Part shown: positions 12,601 through 23,516 of the stretch, in pieces
How positions within the stretch are numbered: the first letter of the stretch is position 1
Layout: each line of letters opens with the position of its first letter
From: Mesostigma viride
Taxonomy: Eukaryota > Streptophyta > Mesostigmatophyceae > Mesostigmatales > Mesostigmataceae
Direction: 5' to 3'
Length of the DNA stretch: 64,000 nucleotides
Assembly: GCA_009746045.1 (NCBI GenBank)
Contig: RPFO01000038.1
Coordinates: forward strand, 1,421,627 to 1,485,626
Position numbers and translations under genes: made by a program
Notes under the pieces: model-generated
Seen by the model: the letters and a program-made list of their open reading frames with translations, nothing else
Database searches by the model: none
What the model was told of the DNA's origin: nothing

Positions 12601-15600
12601 GTACGCAAATGATGCCAGCAGCCTGAGCACACCATAGCCTGGTTTTGTTTTACAGGCCGCTGCGCAAGCTGTCACGATTCAGGTGTGCTGAAACATGAGC
12701 ACTGCTGGGGTAGAGGGGTTTTCTACGGGGTGCCTTGGACCACGTATGCTATGTTCATGACCTCACCCTGCCAACGCGCAAATGCGCACATCGCTACGTG
12801 CCCACAGGTGAAGCAAGTGCTGTCCCCCTTCCTCCTGCGCCGCGTCAAGGCGGACGTGCTGGACCAGATGGTGCCAAAGTCCGAGGCGCTCGTCCGCCTA
12901 CCCTTGGCCGGCGCACAGCAGCAACTCTACCGCGATGCGCTGAGGGAGGTGCAGCGCAAGACGATGATGCGCGAAGGGGGGAGTGCTGGTGGGGCCGGGA
13001 CAGATGCCAGCGGCAAGGCGAGCGGGGGAGAGGTGGCGGCGGGGGCACCGGCAGGGGCTGGCAACGCAGGTAAGGTTGCGCGAGTTTTCGTGGCATGCAA
13101 GCAATGTGAGGCGACAACGTGAACCTCTTGCTAGTCGCCACATGATGCAGGGTTTAAATGAGGCGTGAACTATATTCATGCAAGGCGTAGTTATGCTCTG
13201 GGCTAGGGTTGCTTGGGCATGACTCATGCTGACACTTAGGCTTCCTACATTCTGCCTCCTGAATGCGCCTGTTCCTGGGTTCAGCAACATCAGCAGGGAT
13301 GACTGAGAGCGGGGCAGCATCCAGCCAGGGCGTGAGCCGACCGGCAGAGGGTGAGGCGACAGGTGGCGGCACGGCCAAGGGCCTGCGCACCAGCCTGGCA
13401 CGTGCACGGGAGCTGGTGTCACGGATGCAAGCAGCTAGTGTGACCAACATGTTTGTGCACCTGCGCAAGCTGGCCAACCACCCCATGCTCATCCGCTCGA
13501 GTCGCTTCGGGGACGACGTGCTGCCCAAGATCGCGTACACCGCGTGGGCGGCGGGCGAGTTTGGCGACAACTGCAGCGAGGCCAAAGTGCTTGAGGAGCT
13601 GCAGGTGGGTGGGTGCGGTAAACAGGGGGGAGGGAGCCAAGGGTGGGTGCAAGGGTGGGTGCAAGGGGGCTTGCAAGGGGGCTTGTAGGTGGGTGCAATC
13701 AAGAGAAGCTGCAGGTGGGTGGAGTACAAGTTGGGTGCGGTTAAGGGGGGAGCGATCAAAGGGGCAGTGCGATGAGGGCAATGTGGGGTTAACACTTAGA
13801 GAGGCTTCAGGGTACATCTCAGCCAGAGATGGATGTTGCCTTCAAGTCCTGAAGGGAGCCATTGAGCTGGGCTGGTCACGCGGCAGGAGCCGTGGCAGGG
13901 GCGCAGGGGCTAGTCTTCTTGGTCAGGCGCAGCAGGCCCTGGCAGTTTTGGGGATGGTTTTTCGCCCCATTTACAGAGCGATCCTGGTGAGGTAAGCACG
14001 CTAATCTTTGGCAGAGCACCACCCACTAATGCTCGTGCTATTTACCTCTTGGTAACTCCCTGCATACACAACAGCTAATGGCATCTGGAAACACCCGCAT
14101 GTCCCTGGGTGGCTTGTCCCTATTGGCTCCCTTTCTTTCGCCCATGTGTTGCAGAGCTACAACGACCTGCAGCTGCACCTCTTCTGCAAGCAGTGCAAGG
14201 GCCTTCGCAAGTACTGCGCGCCCGAAGAGGTGGGGGGTACGAATGGTGCACTAGTATGGTATCACCCAAACGTAGATGGCATCACCCATACATGGATATA
14301 GCCTGTTGCCATCTGGACAAGCTCCTTGGACACGACAGCGTGTCAGCGACAGCTTAGCAGGTTTCGGGAGTGCCTAAGTTTGGTTGCAACCATGGCATTC
14401 AGGGCCCTGCTATTTCACATAATTTCTTTGGCAACGACAGCATCAGACAGGACCTCAGAAACTCTGTCTTCCTTTTCGTAGCCGTCAATATCCAGGCAGG
14501 GATGTTGCAGGTCTGGAAGCTGCAGTGGCTTTCCTTTGTGGTAAGGGCTGGACTGTCCGTATCCTTCGGGTTCTGATGATCGTCACGCCCGGCCGCCCCT
14601 GCAGAAGATGAGTTGCCACAAAGCTTCCGCCAGTACTTGGTGCGTGTTTCATAACCTGGGTTTTCATCTTCCCTGCCATGTTTGTTGGGTTATGCAGATA
14701 CTGTAAAAGGTCGCGCATGCTTTTAGCTGATGGGTGATGGCCCCGTCCTTAATGACAATTGGCCCCGTCCTTGCTGCCCCTGTTCCACCCTGCCCTTGCG
14801 TATTCGTGTCCCCACCTAATGTTTGCCCCCGCTTCTCTGTCATTTATTTGCTCTTGTTGGCTGCTGGCCCGCAGGCGCTGACCGACTCTGCGAAGCTGAG
14901 GCACCTGCAGGCGATCCTCCCCTCCCTGAGGGACAATGGCGACCGCGTGCTGCTCTTCTCCCAGGTAATCCCCCACCCCTCAGGCTCTATAACGCCTTCA
15001 CTGCCGGGTGCTCTAGAGGATCCCCTTGTCGCTTGTGCTGGCATGGCCTGCAGGCATCAGGCTGTGCCTGGTGAAATCGCATCAGACAAAAAAGGAATAC
15101 CAAGACCAAAGTGAGCAGTGCAAAATAAGCAGTGGTACACGCAAGCTTGCGTGCCGTGTGCAAGCATCCCGGGCCATGCGTCTACCTTCCCTCCCCCTTG
15201 TCTCCTGTTTCTCATGTCACCCCGTGCTCTCCTGCATCTTTCATCCTGGCACCCGTCACTTCATCTTGTCCCCTGCCCCCTTGTCTCCTTCCTCCTTGCC
15301 TTCTGCCTCCTTGTCCCCTTGTCCCTTGCCCTCGGTGTCTTCTGGTCACAGTGGACCCAAATCCTGGACCTGATCGAGATCCTGATGCAGCGCATGGGCA
15401 TCAAGTACTGCCGCCTCGACGGGAGCACCGAGATGGATCAGAGGTGGGTGCCCTCCACGCTCTGCTGGTAGCGCATGACGCGATGGACCAGAGGTGGGTG
15501 CCCTCCGCGCACTGCTGGTAGCGCATGACGCGATGGACCAGAGGTGGGTGCCCTCCGCGCACTGCTGCTAGCGCATGACGCGATGGACCAGAGGTGGGTG

Positions 15601-18600
15601 CCCTCCACGCACTGCTGGTAGCGCATGACGCGATGGACCAGAGGTGGGTGCCCTCCACGCACTGCTGCTAGCGCATGACGCGATGGACCAGAGGTGGGTG
15701 CCCTCCACGCACTGCTGCTAGCGCATGACGCGATGGACCAGAGGTGGGTGCCCTCCACGCACTGCTGGTAGCGCATGACGCGATGGACCAGAGGTGGGTG
15801 CCCTCCACGCACTGCTGGTAGCGCATGACGCGATGGACCAGAGGTGGGTGCCCTCCACGCACTGCTGGTAGCGCATGACGCGATGGACCAGAGGTGGGTG
15901 CCCTCCGCGCACTGCTGCTAGCGCATGACGCGATGGACCAGAGGTGGGTGCCCTCCACACACTGCTGGTAGCGCATGACGCGATGGACCAGAGGTGGGTG
16001 GCCTCCACGCACTGCTGGTAGCGCATGACGCGATGGACCAGAGGTGGGTGCCCTCCACGCACTGCTGGTAGCGCATGACGCGATGGATCAGAGGTGGGTG
16101 CCCTCCATACCGCATGAAGCATGAGGGACTAGTGTTGTGGGCACGCCTGACACGCGGTGGACCAGAGGTCAATGCTTGCTTGTCAGGGTCTTGCTTGATC
16201 GGGGCGATGATGAGGGCAAGGGGAGTGCTTCCGCCTGGACAGTGCCACCAAGAGCCACCAGAGGCAGATGGCCTCCTAGCCATGACGCACCATGTCCAAC
16301 GGTGGGGGCTTTTGATGGGCTAGGATGGGCCTGTAATGGTCTTTTCATGACGACCTAGGCTGAGACGTGAGGGGGGTAGGAGAACAACCGAAGGGGTTTG
16401 GCACTGAGGCTTAGCACACGCAACCGCACACCCACTGGCTTAGTGAGAGCCGTGGGCACTCTCCCATCGTGTTTTCTGCTCTTGGATAGTTTCTCAGGTG
16501 AAGATGTTCCCCTGCTCTGCCTTTGATGAGGAACTTGGTGCTATGGCACGTGCGTTTGCCCGCATGGAGCTGCACCCAGAGGTGGCAGACGCATATGTGT
16601 GCTGCTTGTTCACCTGGGAGTGTCCCTGCGGAGGCTGTTGCCCCCCAAAATAGTTACCACATACCGCCCAGTTTGCCCAGTTGCAGGTTGCACCCTCCAT
16701 CAGCATGGTGTCCCTGGGCCCTGACATTTGTGGCATCTGCGCTTCCCGCCCTTGCTGGCCCAGGGCCGGTGACTATCTCCTACTCTATCAAGGAGACAAC
16801 TCTGTGGATGAAGTACTAGTATATCAGAAGTGCAGTTGATGCTGCCTACAGCTCAATAGCTCTTATGGAGAGCAGCTAGTAGCAGTGGACAGCTACTTCT
16901 TAATAAAACATGCATGTGACTACCCTCATTAAGATCACTCAGCTCCCAAGAAGACCAGCATTTGATTGAATACAATAAGTGGAGCCCTGCCACAAATGCA
17001 GCAGTTAACAGTGGCCTTAAGGTTTCTCAATCCGCACGCGGAAGCAAGAAGCCTCCAGGGTGGGAGGGAGGGGAAAGAAACAATTGCGGATCATTGCCTG
17101 CCTAGCTTGCTTAAGGCATGGCCCGCCGACACACAAGCTGACATCATCCTAAATTAATTAACACCGGCATGCGTCACACACCGGCCTGAACAGTGCTGAA
17201 AACGCCACTACAAACAGCGTGGCCACGCACCCCCAGGCTAGTGCGTTAACCGTACAGGTAGTTGTACAAGGTTCCCAAGACTGACAAACATAAAACTCGC
17301 CCATCGACCCCTTGGGCCGGTCCGAATCCACTATACAATAATTAATCACGACTCACTAAATAACCCAAATCAGCCAAAGATTCGGTAAGCAACCAGCCGA
17401 CCCTACAGGTCCCCACCTAACCTCAGCTGGTGCAACCAAACACGAATCTTTGCAAGTGAAGTCGTATAAAACCTACAATTAATTCTCTCGGACCGCTAAT
17501 TAACAGCCACCGACCCTTATAAACAACCGGGTCATCCAAGGAAAATTCGGGCGAGCAGGAAACCCTTTGTACAGATCGAATTAGTCAGCCCATGTCGCAG
17601 GCAGCCTTCCACATCCAGGCCAAGGCATGGCGGCCTTATCTTTCCCGCATGCGTTAATTAAACTATATTCAGAGAAAACCGATATTGCGATGCATCCACG
17701 GCCTGTCCTTCCTTCCACTCCTGTGTGGCGGACACTTGTGTGGGGACTCGCAGGCAGTCGCTGGTGGATGATTTCAACGCAGATGACAGCATCACCGTCT
17801 TCCTGCTCTCCACGCGCGCTGGCGGCGTGGGCCTGAATCTGACAGGTGTGAGCTGTTCTTGCTGCCTGCCTGCCTGCACCTGCACCTGCTTCCAAACCCA
17901 ACCGCTGTCTGCGGCTGGGCCACCCAAGCCATCCTAAGGTCCCACCAGTTTAGAGGGCCCCACGTCAAGTTAGGGGCGGTTCCCCACCACGACAAACCGT
18001 GTGGGCCACATGCGGCAGTCCCCCACCTCAAGTTGTGGGGGTGGCCGCACGCAAAGTGGGACGCGTCGGAGTGTGACTGTTCTATGCTTTTCTTTGTGCT
18101 GCTTTGAAATGGATGCCTACTTACTACTTATTCCTGTGTGTGGGGCATGAGCAATATAGTGGGCATGCTTGCATCGCCGGGCAGGGCGCACAAATCTTCA
18201 TAAACTTTGAATCCGTGGTCACCACTGGGTTGCTTCTGGGACCCTGAGTGAGCAGTGTCTCCCTTGTTAGTCACTAACGACTGGTTTGTGCTTCAAGCCC
18301 TGTCACCCACTTAGAGAATCCCTCCGCTGCAGAAAGCTCTCACCAGGTCAAGTGGAGCCGGGCAGCAGGCGCCCTGGAACAATCACGGCACCCGTTGTGA
18401 GCAAACCCCCCTGGAGAATACCGCAGCAACCACTCAAGCAACGGATAGTGTCTCCACGCCGTGGTCGCCTTCCCTAGTCTATTGTACTAACTCTGGCTGG
18501 ACGTATCATGGCGATACCGACCAACCCTGACTATGTCTGACCGCCGCTTGTCATGAAATTAGAGGACTAGAAACCCCCCCATGCCCCAGTCTGTGAAGGG

Positions 18601-21072
18601 GCACCTGTCTCACGAATGCCCCTCCTTCCTTGCTGCTCCTGTGAGGACTCGTTTGTCGTGTGCAGGCGCCAACACGGTCATCATCCATGACGTGGACTTC
18701 AACCCTCAGGTGAGTGGGCACTTGCACACAGCCCGCCCTGGCCTCGTTTGCACCTTGGCTCGTGGCTCACCCCAGACCACGTCGCATTCGTTCAGGTGGA
18801 ACCATACCCTTCCTTGGACCCTTCCCATACGCCCACCCCACGAGGCCAGAATGCGCCTTCCGTGACAGCTCCTTACGTGACATGCCAGGTGTCCGCACAG
18901 GGCTGTTCTTCACACAGCTTGCGTGCTGATCTGCACCCAGAGGAGGTCCTTATTTGTACACACCACCCAGGGTCAAGGGTCTCAGCACAGGATGGTCACA
19001 GGATGGTCACAGACAGGCGGCATGTGTGTCCCAAGTCAGGCACAACGTTCCTCTACGTCACCCTTCAGCCGGCCACTCCCTGGTCTGCTCTATTGCTCCA
19101 CCATTGGGAACCCCTTCCCTGTGTTGCTCTGCGGGTCGCTGGGTCACGTTCCAACCCTTCTTGGGTGGCAGGTGCTGCACCACACTCTTGGCTGACTCCT
19201 TTCTTGACAACTCCCAACCCCCCGACCCACTGCTTCAATTCCCAATTCCGTCCCCGGCTGCTGCCTCCATCGTATGCTCACATCATGCCCTTTCATGAAT
19301 GATGAAATTCACGTTTATTGCTTAAATGCATGAATCGTGCTCTTCAATATTAATTGACTGCTGGCAGGTCGACCGTCAGGCCATTGACCGCAGCCACCGC
19401 ATCGGTCAGACGCGACCTGTGCGTGTGTTCCGGCTCGTGGCGGACGGCACGGTGGACGAGTCCATCCACAAACTGTCCGAACGCAAGCGGCGGCTGGACA
19501 AGGTGCGCCCGCTGCTTTCGCTGTCTTCGCAAGGCAACCCTCTCAATAGCGGCTGCATTGCACTTGTCTAGCGCGCCCATGCGCGAGGATGGCTACATAG
19601 TACCATTAATTAGTAACACAACTCCGTTGGGAGTACATGTAGCACATATCCCGGAGAAGGGGCATAGTACCATACTACCTATAACATAAATATTGCATAG
19701 TACGGTCCTGTACCGACATTTTCCTGATCCAAACCCTTTGCGAAGACGTAGACTAGGGCCGCCATTCCAATTTGCTGGAGACTGCATTTCATGGACACTC
19801 CCTAGCGCTTGTGCTTGGGCCGTGAGTGGGACGGATGGAAGGAGTTATTTATAGATCAATGGCGATGATGGGAGTAGAGCTGTGGGTATTCGGCATGCAG
19901 TCTATGATATGTGGCCTTGATGACGACTGTTCGCTCTGCTTTCGTCAGCGCCCACGCTCAGGGCCGTGCTGAGCTATGGCGAAACGAGGCATCTGGACAT
20001 CAGATTAGCGTCCATGAACAGAGGGTGCTTGGGAACTGCCACTTTATTCATTTCTTACATTCGATGGGAACTGCCACGCTATTCATTTCTTACATTCGAT
20101 GGGAACTGCCACGCTATTCATTTCTTACATTCGATGGGAACTGCCACGCTATTCATTTCTTACAATCGATGGCTACATCCGCAGCTCGCTAACGGCTGCT
20201 TGCATGACTGGGCATATCTGGCACTCCTGTGTTTGCCGCATCTTGTGCCCTGCACTCTGCAGGCCATCTTGGAAGGCCTCCCAGCGGGCGCCTCCGGAAC
20301 CGGCTCGGCTGCAGACGCCAGCATTGCCGAAGGAGAGGACAGTGGGGTGGAAGCGTCCCAGGGTGCGGGTGGCAGCACGGAGGGCGGTGCGGAGCAGGGC
20401 ATGACGATGGCGGCGATTCTGGCAGAGGCGATTGCAGGGGCAGACGATGAGCCAACGCCAGCAGAAGGGGACGAGCCGACGCCAGCAGAAGGGGGCGGTA
20501 AGTCGCCAGCAGAAGGGGCCAGTAAGACGCCAGCAGAGGAAGGGGATGCCATGGAGACTAGCGCGGCCCCTGATGCGGAACGAGATGCTGGCATCGCTGT
20601 GGCAGAGGGCAGCAATAAGGAGGAAGAAGGACCAATGGTCTCCCCAGTGACCGATGTCGCGGTGAGCGCAGAGGCATCCCTTCTCAACACAGGTGATGCC
20701 GCCACCACAGTGGTTGAGGATGAAGGCCAGGCAGCTACGGAAGCCATGGGGATGCACTGTCCCATGGTTGCTGGCAACTGTGCTGTGGACCCGCCTATGG
20801 GCGCGAGCCGTGTGGCAGAGGCGGCAGTAGAATCATGGGATGATATCAAAGGTGAGGAGGGTGAGGGGCGCGCTGGGTGCAGCGAGGAAGCCATGGACTT
20901 CCAGGACGCGTTTGCTGCGGACAGCGAGGACAGGGGGGTGTTCACGGGAGATGATCTGCCGGCGGTGGCGCCTCTGGTGGATACCGGGAATCTGGACGCG
21001 TGGCCCGCGAGCATGCCAAACACTATGGACCTGTTGGACCATGCCATAGGCCAATTCGCTGGCGATGATTAG
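5217..21072 (+). CDS. SNF2-family chromatin remodeller, SMARCAD1/Fun30/CHR19 type
   Basis: Inferred exons: 5217-5334, 6029-6786, 8153-8243, 8785-9023, 9234-9317, 9717-9863, 10873-11025, 11434-11589, 12159-12365, 12656-12682, 12808-13069, 13285-13604, 14155-14229, 14875-14964, 15352-15443, 17754-17845, 18666-18709, 19368-19502, 20263-21072. All are GT-AG with agreeing phases; the end of the 8153 exon is the least certain. ATPase motifs in order: [10 protein letters not shown] (Walker A), ILDEAH (Walker B), [30 protein letters not shown] and DRSHRIGQT. The phrase [12 protein letters not shown] and the block ANHPMLIR resemble plant CHR19 and SMARCAD1. These ATP-dependent nuclear helicase-like motors remodel nucleosomes, in relatives at silenced chromatin and DNA breaks. 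The N-terminus has a GHIPKRAD...[11 protein letters not shown] motif, then low-complexity sequence with 17 alanines, basic clusters and acidic stretches. The C-terminus is acidic, with DEPTPAEG-like repeats. Start chosen because exons 1 and 2 join in phase. Confidence 0.9.
6556..6606 (+). repeat. (GCA)17 polyalanine tract in exon 2
   Basis: Seventeen GCA codons in the frame of the remodeller exon 2, following two proline codons. This trinucleotide repeat lies in a poorly conserved linker, so its length is likely variable between alleles. Confidence 0.85.
6940..7447. repeat. 37-bp minisatellite in intron 2 of the remodeller
   Basis: About 13.5 copies of a 37-base unit containing GCTGGATGGGGTTGGGTTGC, with few variants (GCGCTGG/GCTCTGG and GGGTTGC/GGGTCGC). 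It begins about 150 bases after the exon 2 donor at 6787. Since 37 is not a multiple of three, long open frames across it on both strands are artefacts. Confidence 0.9.
10200..10872. repeat. 21-bp acceptor-like minisatellite in intron 6
   Basis: Some 30 units of about 21 bases with the core CCTCGCCCTTTTGCCCGCAC fill the intron up to the acceptor of the exon at 10873. The last unit, CCTCGTCCTTGTGCCCGCAG, is the true polypyrimidine tract plus AG. The array therefore looks like an expansion of the acceptor itself. Frames open across the array are low complexity and not coding. Confidence 0.9.
13604..13750. repeat. Degenerate donor-derived repeat in intron 12
   Basis: After the exon ending at 13604 (CTGCAG|GTGGGTGG) there are several GGGTGGGTGCAA units. 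A second copy of the junction, AAGCTGCAGGTGGGTGG, lies at about 13706. The exon edge and donor have thus been copied into the intron. Confidence 0.6.
15432..16108. repeat. 50-bp minisatellite containing the exon 15 donor
   Basis: Fourteen units at exact 50-base spacing, with GAGGTGGGTG at 15441, 15491 and so on to 16091. The first unit is the real exon 15 end and donor. Every later unit repeats GATGGACCAGAG|GTGGGT, so each carries the last dozen exon bases plus a donor-like site. Few substitutions separate the copies. Confidence 0.92.
16109..16956. other. Intron 15 sequence without recognised features
   Basis: Unique-looking intron DNA between the 50-bp array and the diverged composite repeat. 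No exon with helicase motifs fits here, because the exons on either side join directly in phase. Confidence 0.4.
16957..17692. repeat. Diverged copy of the 50-kb composite repeat in intron 15
   Basis: The start (GCATTTGATTGAATACAATA, followed by AGTGGAGCCCTGCCAC) resembles the R1 block at 50312. The end (AACTATATTCAGAGAAAACC) resembles the end of the R2 block at 50751-50770. Bases 17587-17628 also match, in inverse orientation, bases 49095-49136 over about 41 positions with three differences. It is probably an old non-autonomous mobile element. Confidence 0.5.
19612..19676. repeat. Short dispersed repeat (CTCCGTTGGGAGTACATG)
   Basis: An AT-rich lead-in is followed by CTCCGTTGGGAGTACATGTA and GCACATATCC...GAGAAGGGGCAT. 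A close relative lies at 21716-21773 and a shorter one at 62853-62893. This copy sits in the last intron of the remodeller gene. Confidence 0.5.
20036..20172. repeat. 35-bp minisatellite in the last intron of the remodeller
   Basis: About four units of 35 bases containing GGGAACTGCCACGCTATTCA and TTTCTTACATTCGAT, ending some 90 bases before the acceptor of the last exon. Confidence 0.85.
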
Positions 21073-22050
21073 GGCAACAGGTCACCAGATAAACTCTGCC
21101 AGAGTGTGCACTCGGAGCTGCGTGGCTGGACTAAGATGGATATTTTTCTCTGTGGGTATTTACGACTATTCTCTGTGTGCTAGCGATAATGTCATGCGCT
21201 GAAACTTAAGGCCAACGTGGCATGTTAGCTTATCCTAAGATGGTAAATGGTATGGCGGCAAGTTTGTGGCTTTGCCAGACGCAAATCTATTCTGACAATC
21301 TGTGAACAAAGGGACTCTGGTGGCTTGTGACGAGCCACAGAAGCAGCACAAGCTCTCACGGCTATTTACAAAGTAAAACTAAGAACAAAGCCAAACTTGT
21401 CATTACACCACTGACATGTACGTGAAAGCTTGGATGGATGGCATGGCTTACGTACGAGTCCTTGTCGTCAGCCTACCTCAATTGTTGTAAAATGGCACTC
21501 ACAGTTGGGCGTACGTGCACCATGATGCAGTCCATTGTCCTCTGTGGCCTGCCTGCTTGTGGCAGTGAGAGTAGTGTGGGCGCCCTCCCCCAACCTTCGT
21601 TTTGTTTAGGCATCCAAATTTGTCCTTTCAACATTGGTACCCACATTGCCGCAGTCTACGTGATTAATTAATATGAATGTATATAAACTCATTATATTTT
21701 AAAAAATTAATTGTAACATAACTTCTTTGGGAGTGCATGTAGCACAATAAGCACATTTCCCTGAGAAGGGGCATATGGCTTATAATTAATACATTCTTGG
21801 CTACTTCCCATGCAAGGGTACGGTGTAAACTACGCCTGCTATGGGTGCACAAAGTGCACCTGCACACCACTATGTATTCCAACACCTAGGGCACGGACAT
21901 AGGGGCCGGGGGAAGATCATCACGGCTATACAAAGGCTAGGGCATGGCTTCTCAGCAGAGAGTAACTCTCTGCATAGGCAGAGCTTGGCTAAATTCTTCA
22001 TGCATCATCCATGGGGAGTCCCATTATATAGGCAGAGCTTGGCTAAATCG
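21073..22050. other. 3' flank of the remodeller gene, no gene seen
   Basis: This stretch holds the 3' UTR and spacer. It includes a second copy of the dispersed CTCCGTTGGGAG-type repeat (21716-21773) and a duplicated GGCAGAGCTTGGCTAAAT at 21977 and 22032. TGTAA, the usual polyadenylation signal of volvocine algae, occurs at about 21485, but I cannot assign the cleavage site. Confidence 0.4.
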
Positions 22051-22174
22051 ACGAGCCACGAGCCACGAGCCACGAGCCACGAGCCACGAGCCACGAGCCA
22101 CGAGCCACGAGCCACGAGCCACGAGCCACGAGCCACCAGCCACGAGCCACGAGCCACGAGCCACGAGCCACGAG
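22051..22174. repeat. 7-bp tandem repeat (GAGCCAC)n
   Basis: About 17 perfect or nearly perfect copies of GAGCCAC, with a single GAGCCACC variant. No coding meaning is apparent. Confidence 0.9.
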
Positions 22175-22279
22175 ATAGCCATGGCTGACGGCGGCGCTCA
22201 TAACTTTCACGTTTGAGCATGGATCATGCACCGAATTTAGTCGTGAATATCACAATCGCTTCGTCTTTCTAAGACGCAC

Positions 22280-22571
22280 ATGCTGATAGAATTTTCCGAC
22301 GCTATCACGCAATATATGGCGAACAAACGCGCCTCAACGCAACGCAGCCTGGCGGCTGCGCTCGGCCATGAAAATACGTCTGCAGCTTCGGCTGCAGCTT
22401 CGCCCTCAGGTCCGGCAGGCAGCGGTGACACTAGTCGCGCACTGGTGGTCGCCCAGCACCCTCCCGGGCTTCCTGCCTCGCCTTTAGCCTCGCCCGAGCC
22501 CAAACGCAGCCGCCCAACCGAACCTAGCTGGTCTAGCTCAGTACGACTTTGACGTTGACGAGTTATTTTCC
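22280..22571 (+). pseudogene. LINE ORF1-like fragment, 5' part, split by LTR element B
   Basis: An ATG frame of 90 codons ends at 22552. One frame over, the reading continues through the LTR insertion point, so a frameshift near 22520 is likely. The ALVVAQ...SPEPKRSRP segment resembles the N-terminal part of the ORF1-like frame at 47.5-48.9 kb. The continuation lies at 45804-46560. Assignment to non-LTR ORF1 rests on this resemblance only. Confidence 0.35.
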
Positions 22572-23144
22572 TGTTACGCCGCGGATATCTACTTCCGCCT
22601 CTACCTCTAATGGGCCTGATACTACCTAAACTGGTCAGGCCTCCTCTACTCAAACCTCTGGCGAAAGACGAACGTGACGGAGCTGATCTCAATGCATTAA
22701 CGTATGTGTTACTATAATACGCCATACAACCATTTACCAAAACCCGTTTACTCCAGGAAAAGAGGAAGGAAACACAACTACACTGCCGTGACCCAAGCCT
22801 ATATGTGTTAATTCATTTAACACACGCCGAGTGCACACACAAGGGGTAGAACACGCATAAATGGTCACCAACGGTCCAACACGCTCGGGCCGACATGGCC
22901 CTCGCCTACAGATGCACGCTGGTCCACTACATCTACTGATGCACGCTGGTCCACTACATTCTACCAAAGGATCAGGACCACTAGTAAAGTACGCGGCGCG
23001 GCGCCCAACGGCACCCAATGTACCACAGTACTGTTACGAAGACAATAATGTCCCGGTAGGAGCCTAAACGTAAACCTAGGGACAACTGAGGCAAAAGACC
23101 TAATTTACGTCCGTAACTACAACGAATTGTTACGCGACGTAACA
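22572..23144 (-). repeat. 3' LTR of element B
   Basis: On the element strand it begins TGTTACGTCGCGTAACA and ends CCGCGGCGTAACA, giving short TG...CA ends inside a TGTTACG...CGTAACA inverted pair. It is virtually identical to the 5' LTR at 45226-45798. Confidence 0.93.
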
Positions 23145-23516
23145 CCTCCCCCCCCACAAAGGTAGGGAGCCCTCTCCCTACGCACTGGGAGGAAACGAAG
23201 GGGTAGGAAAAAACCTAATGCACCCAACACACACCAACACAATCGATAGACCATCCCAGATACAAAACACCAATAGTTCACACGGTCTCCACCACCACGC
23301 CGGGTGGTGTAGGGTTAGCCAGCACCAAGCCTGGTGGGAGGTTCCCCTAACTGCCTGGAACGGAGTCCTGGCCGGGGGGAACGGCACTGGGCAGGACACA
23401 CAGAGTAAACACATCGGCGCCAAGGACCAAGAACAGTCAACCAACTGGCCAGAATATGAGGGCGACTCTACATACCGGAGGGACAACACCCTCAGGTCGG
23501 GCCTAAGGCCCTCTAT

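Noticed and set aside
15401-16122. CRISPR-like array with a regular 50-base period
   Set aside because: There are no distinct spacers: the whole 50-base unit repeats, it starts at an exon end, and the setting is a eukaryotic intron.
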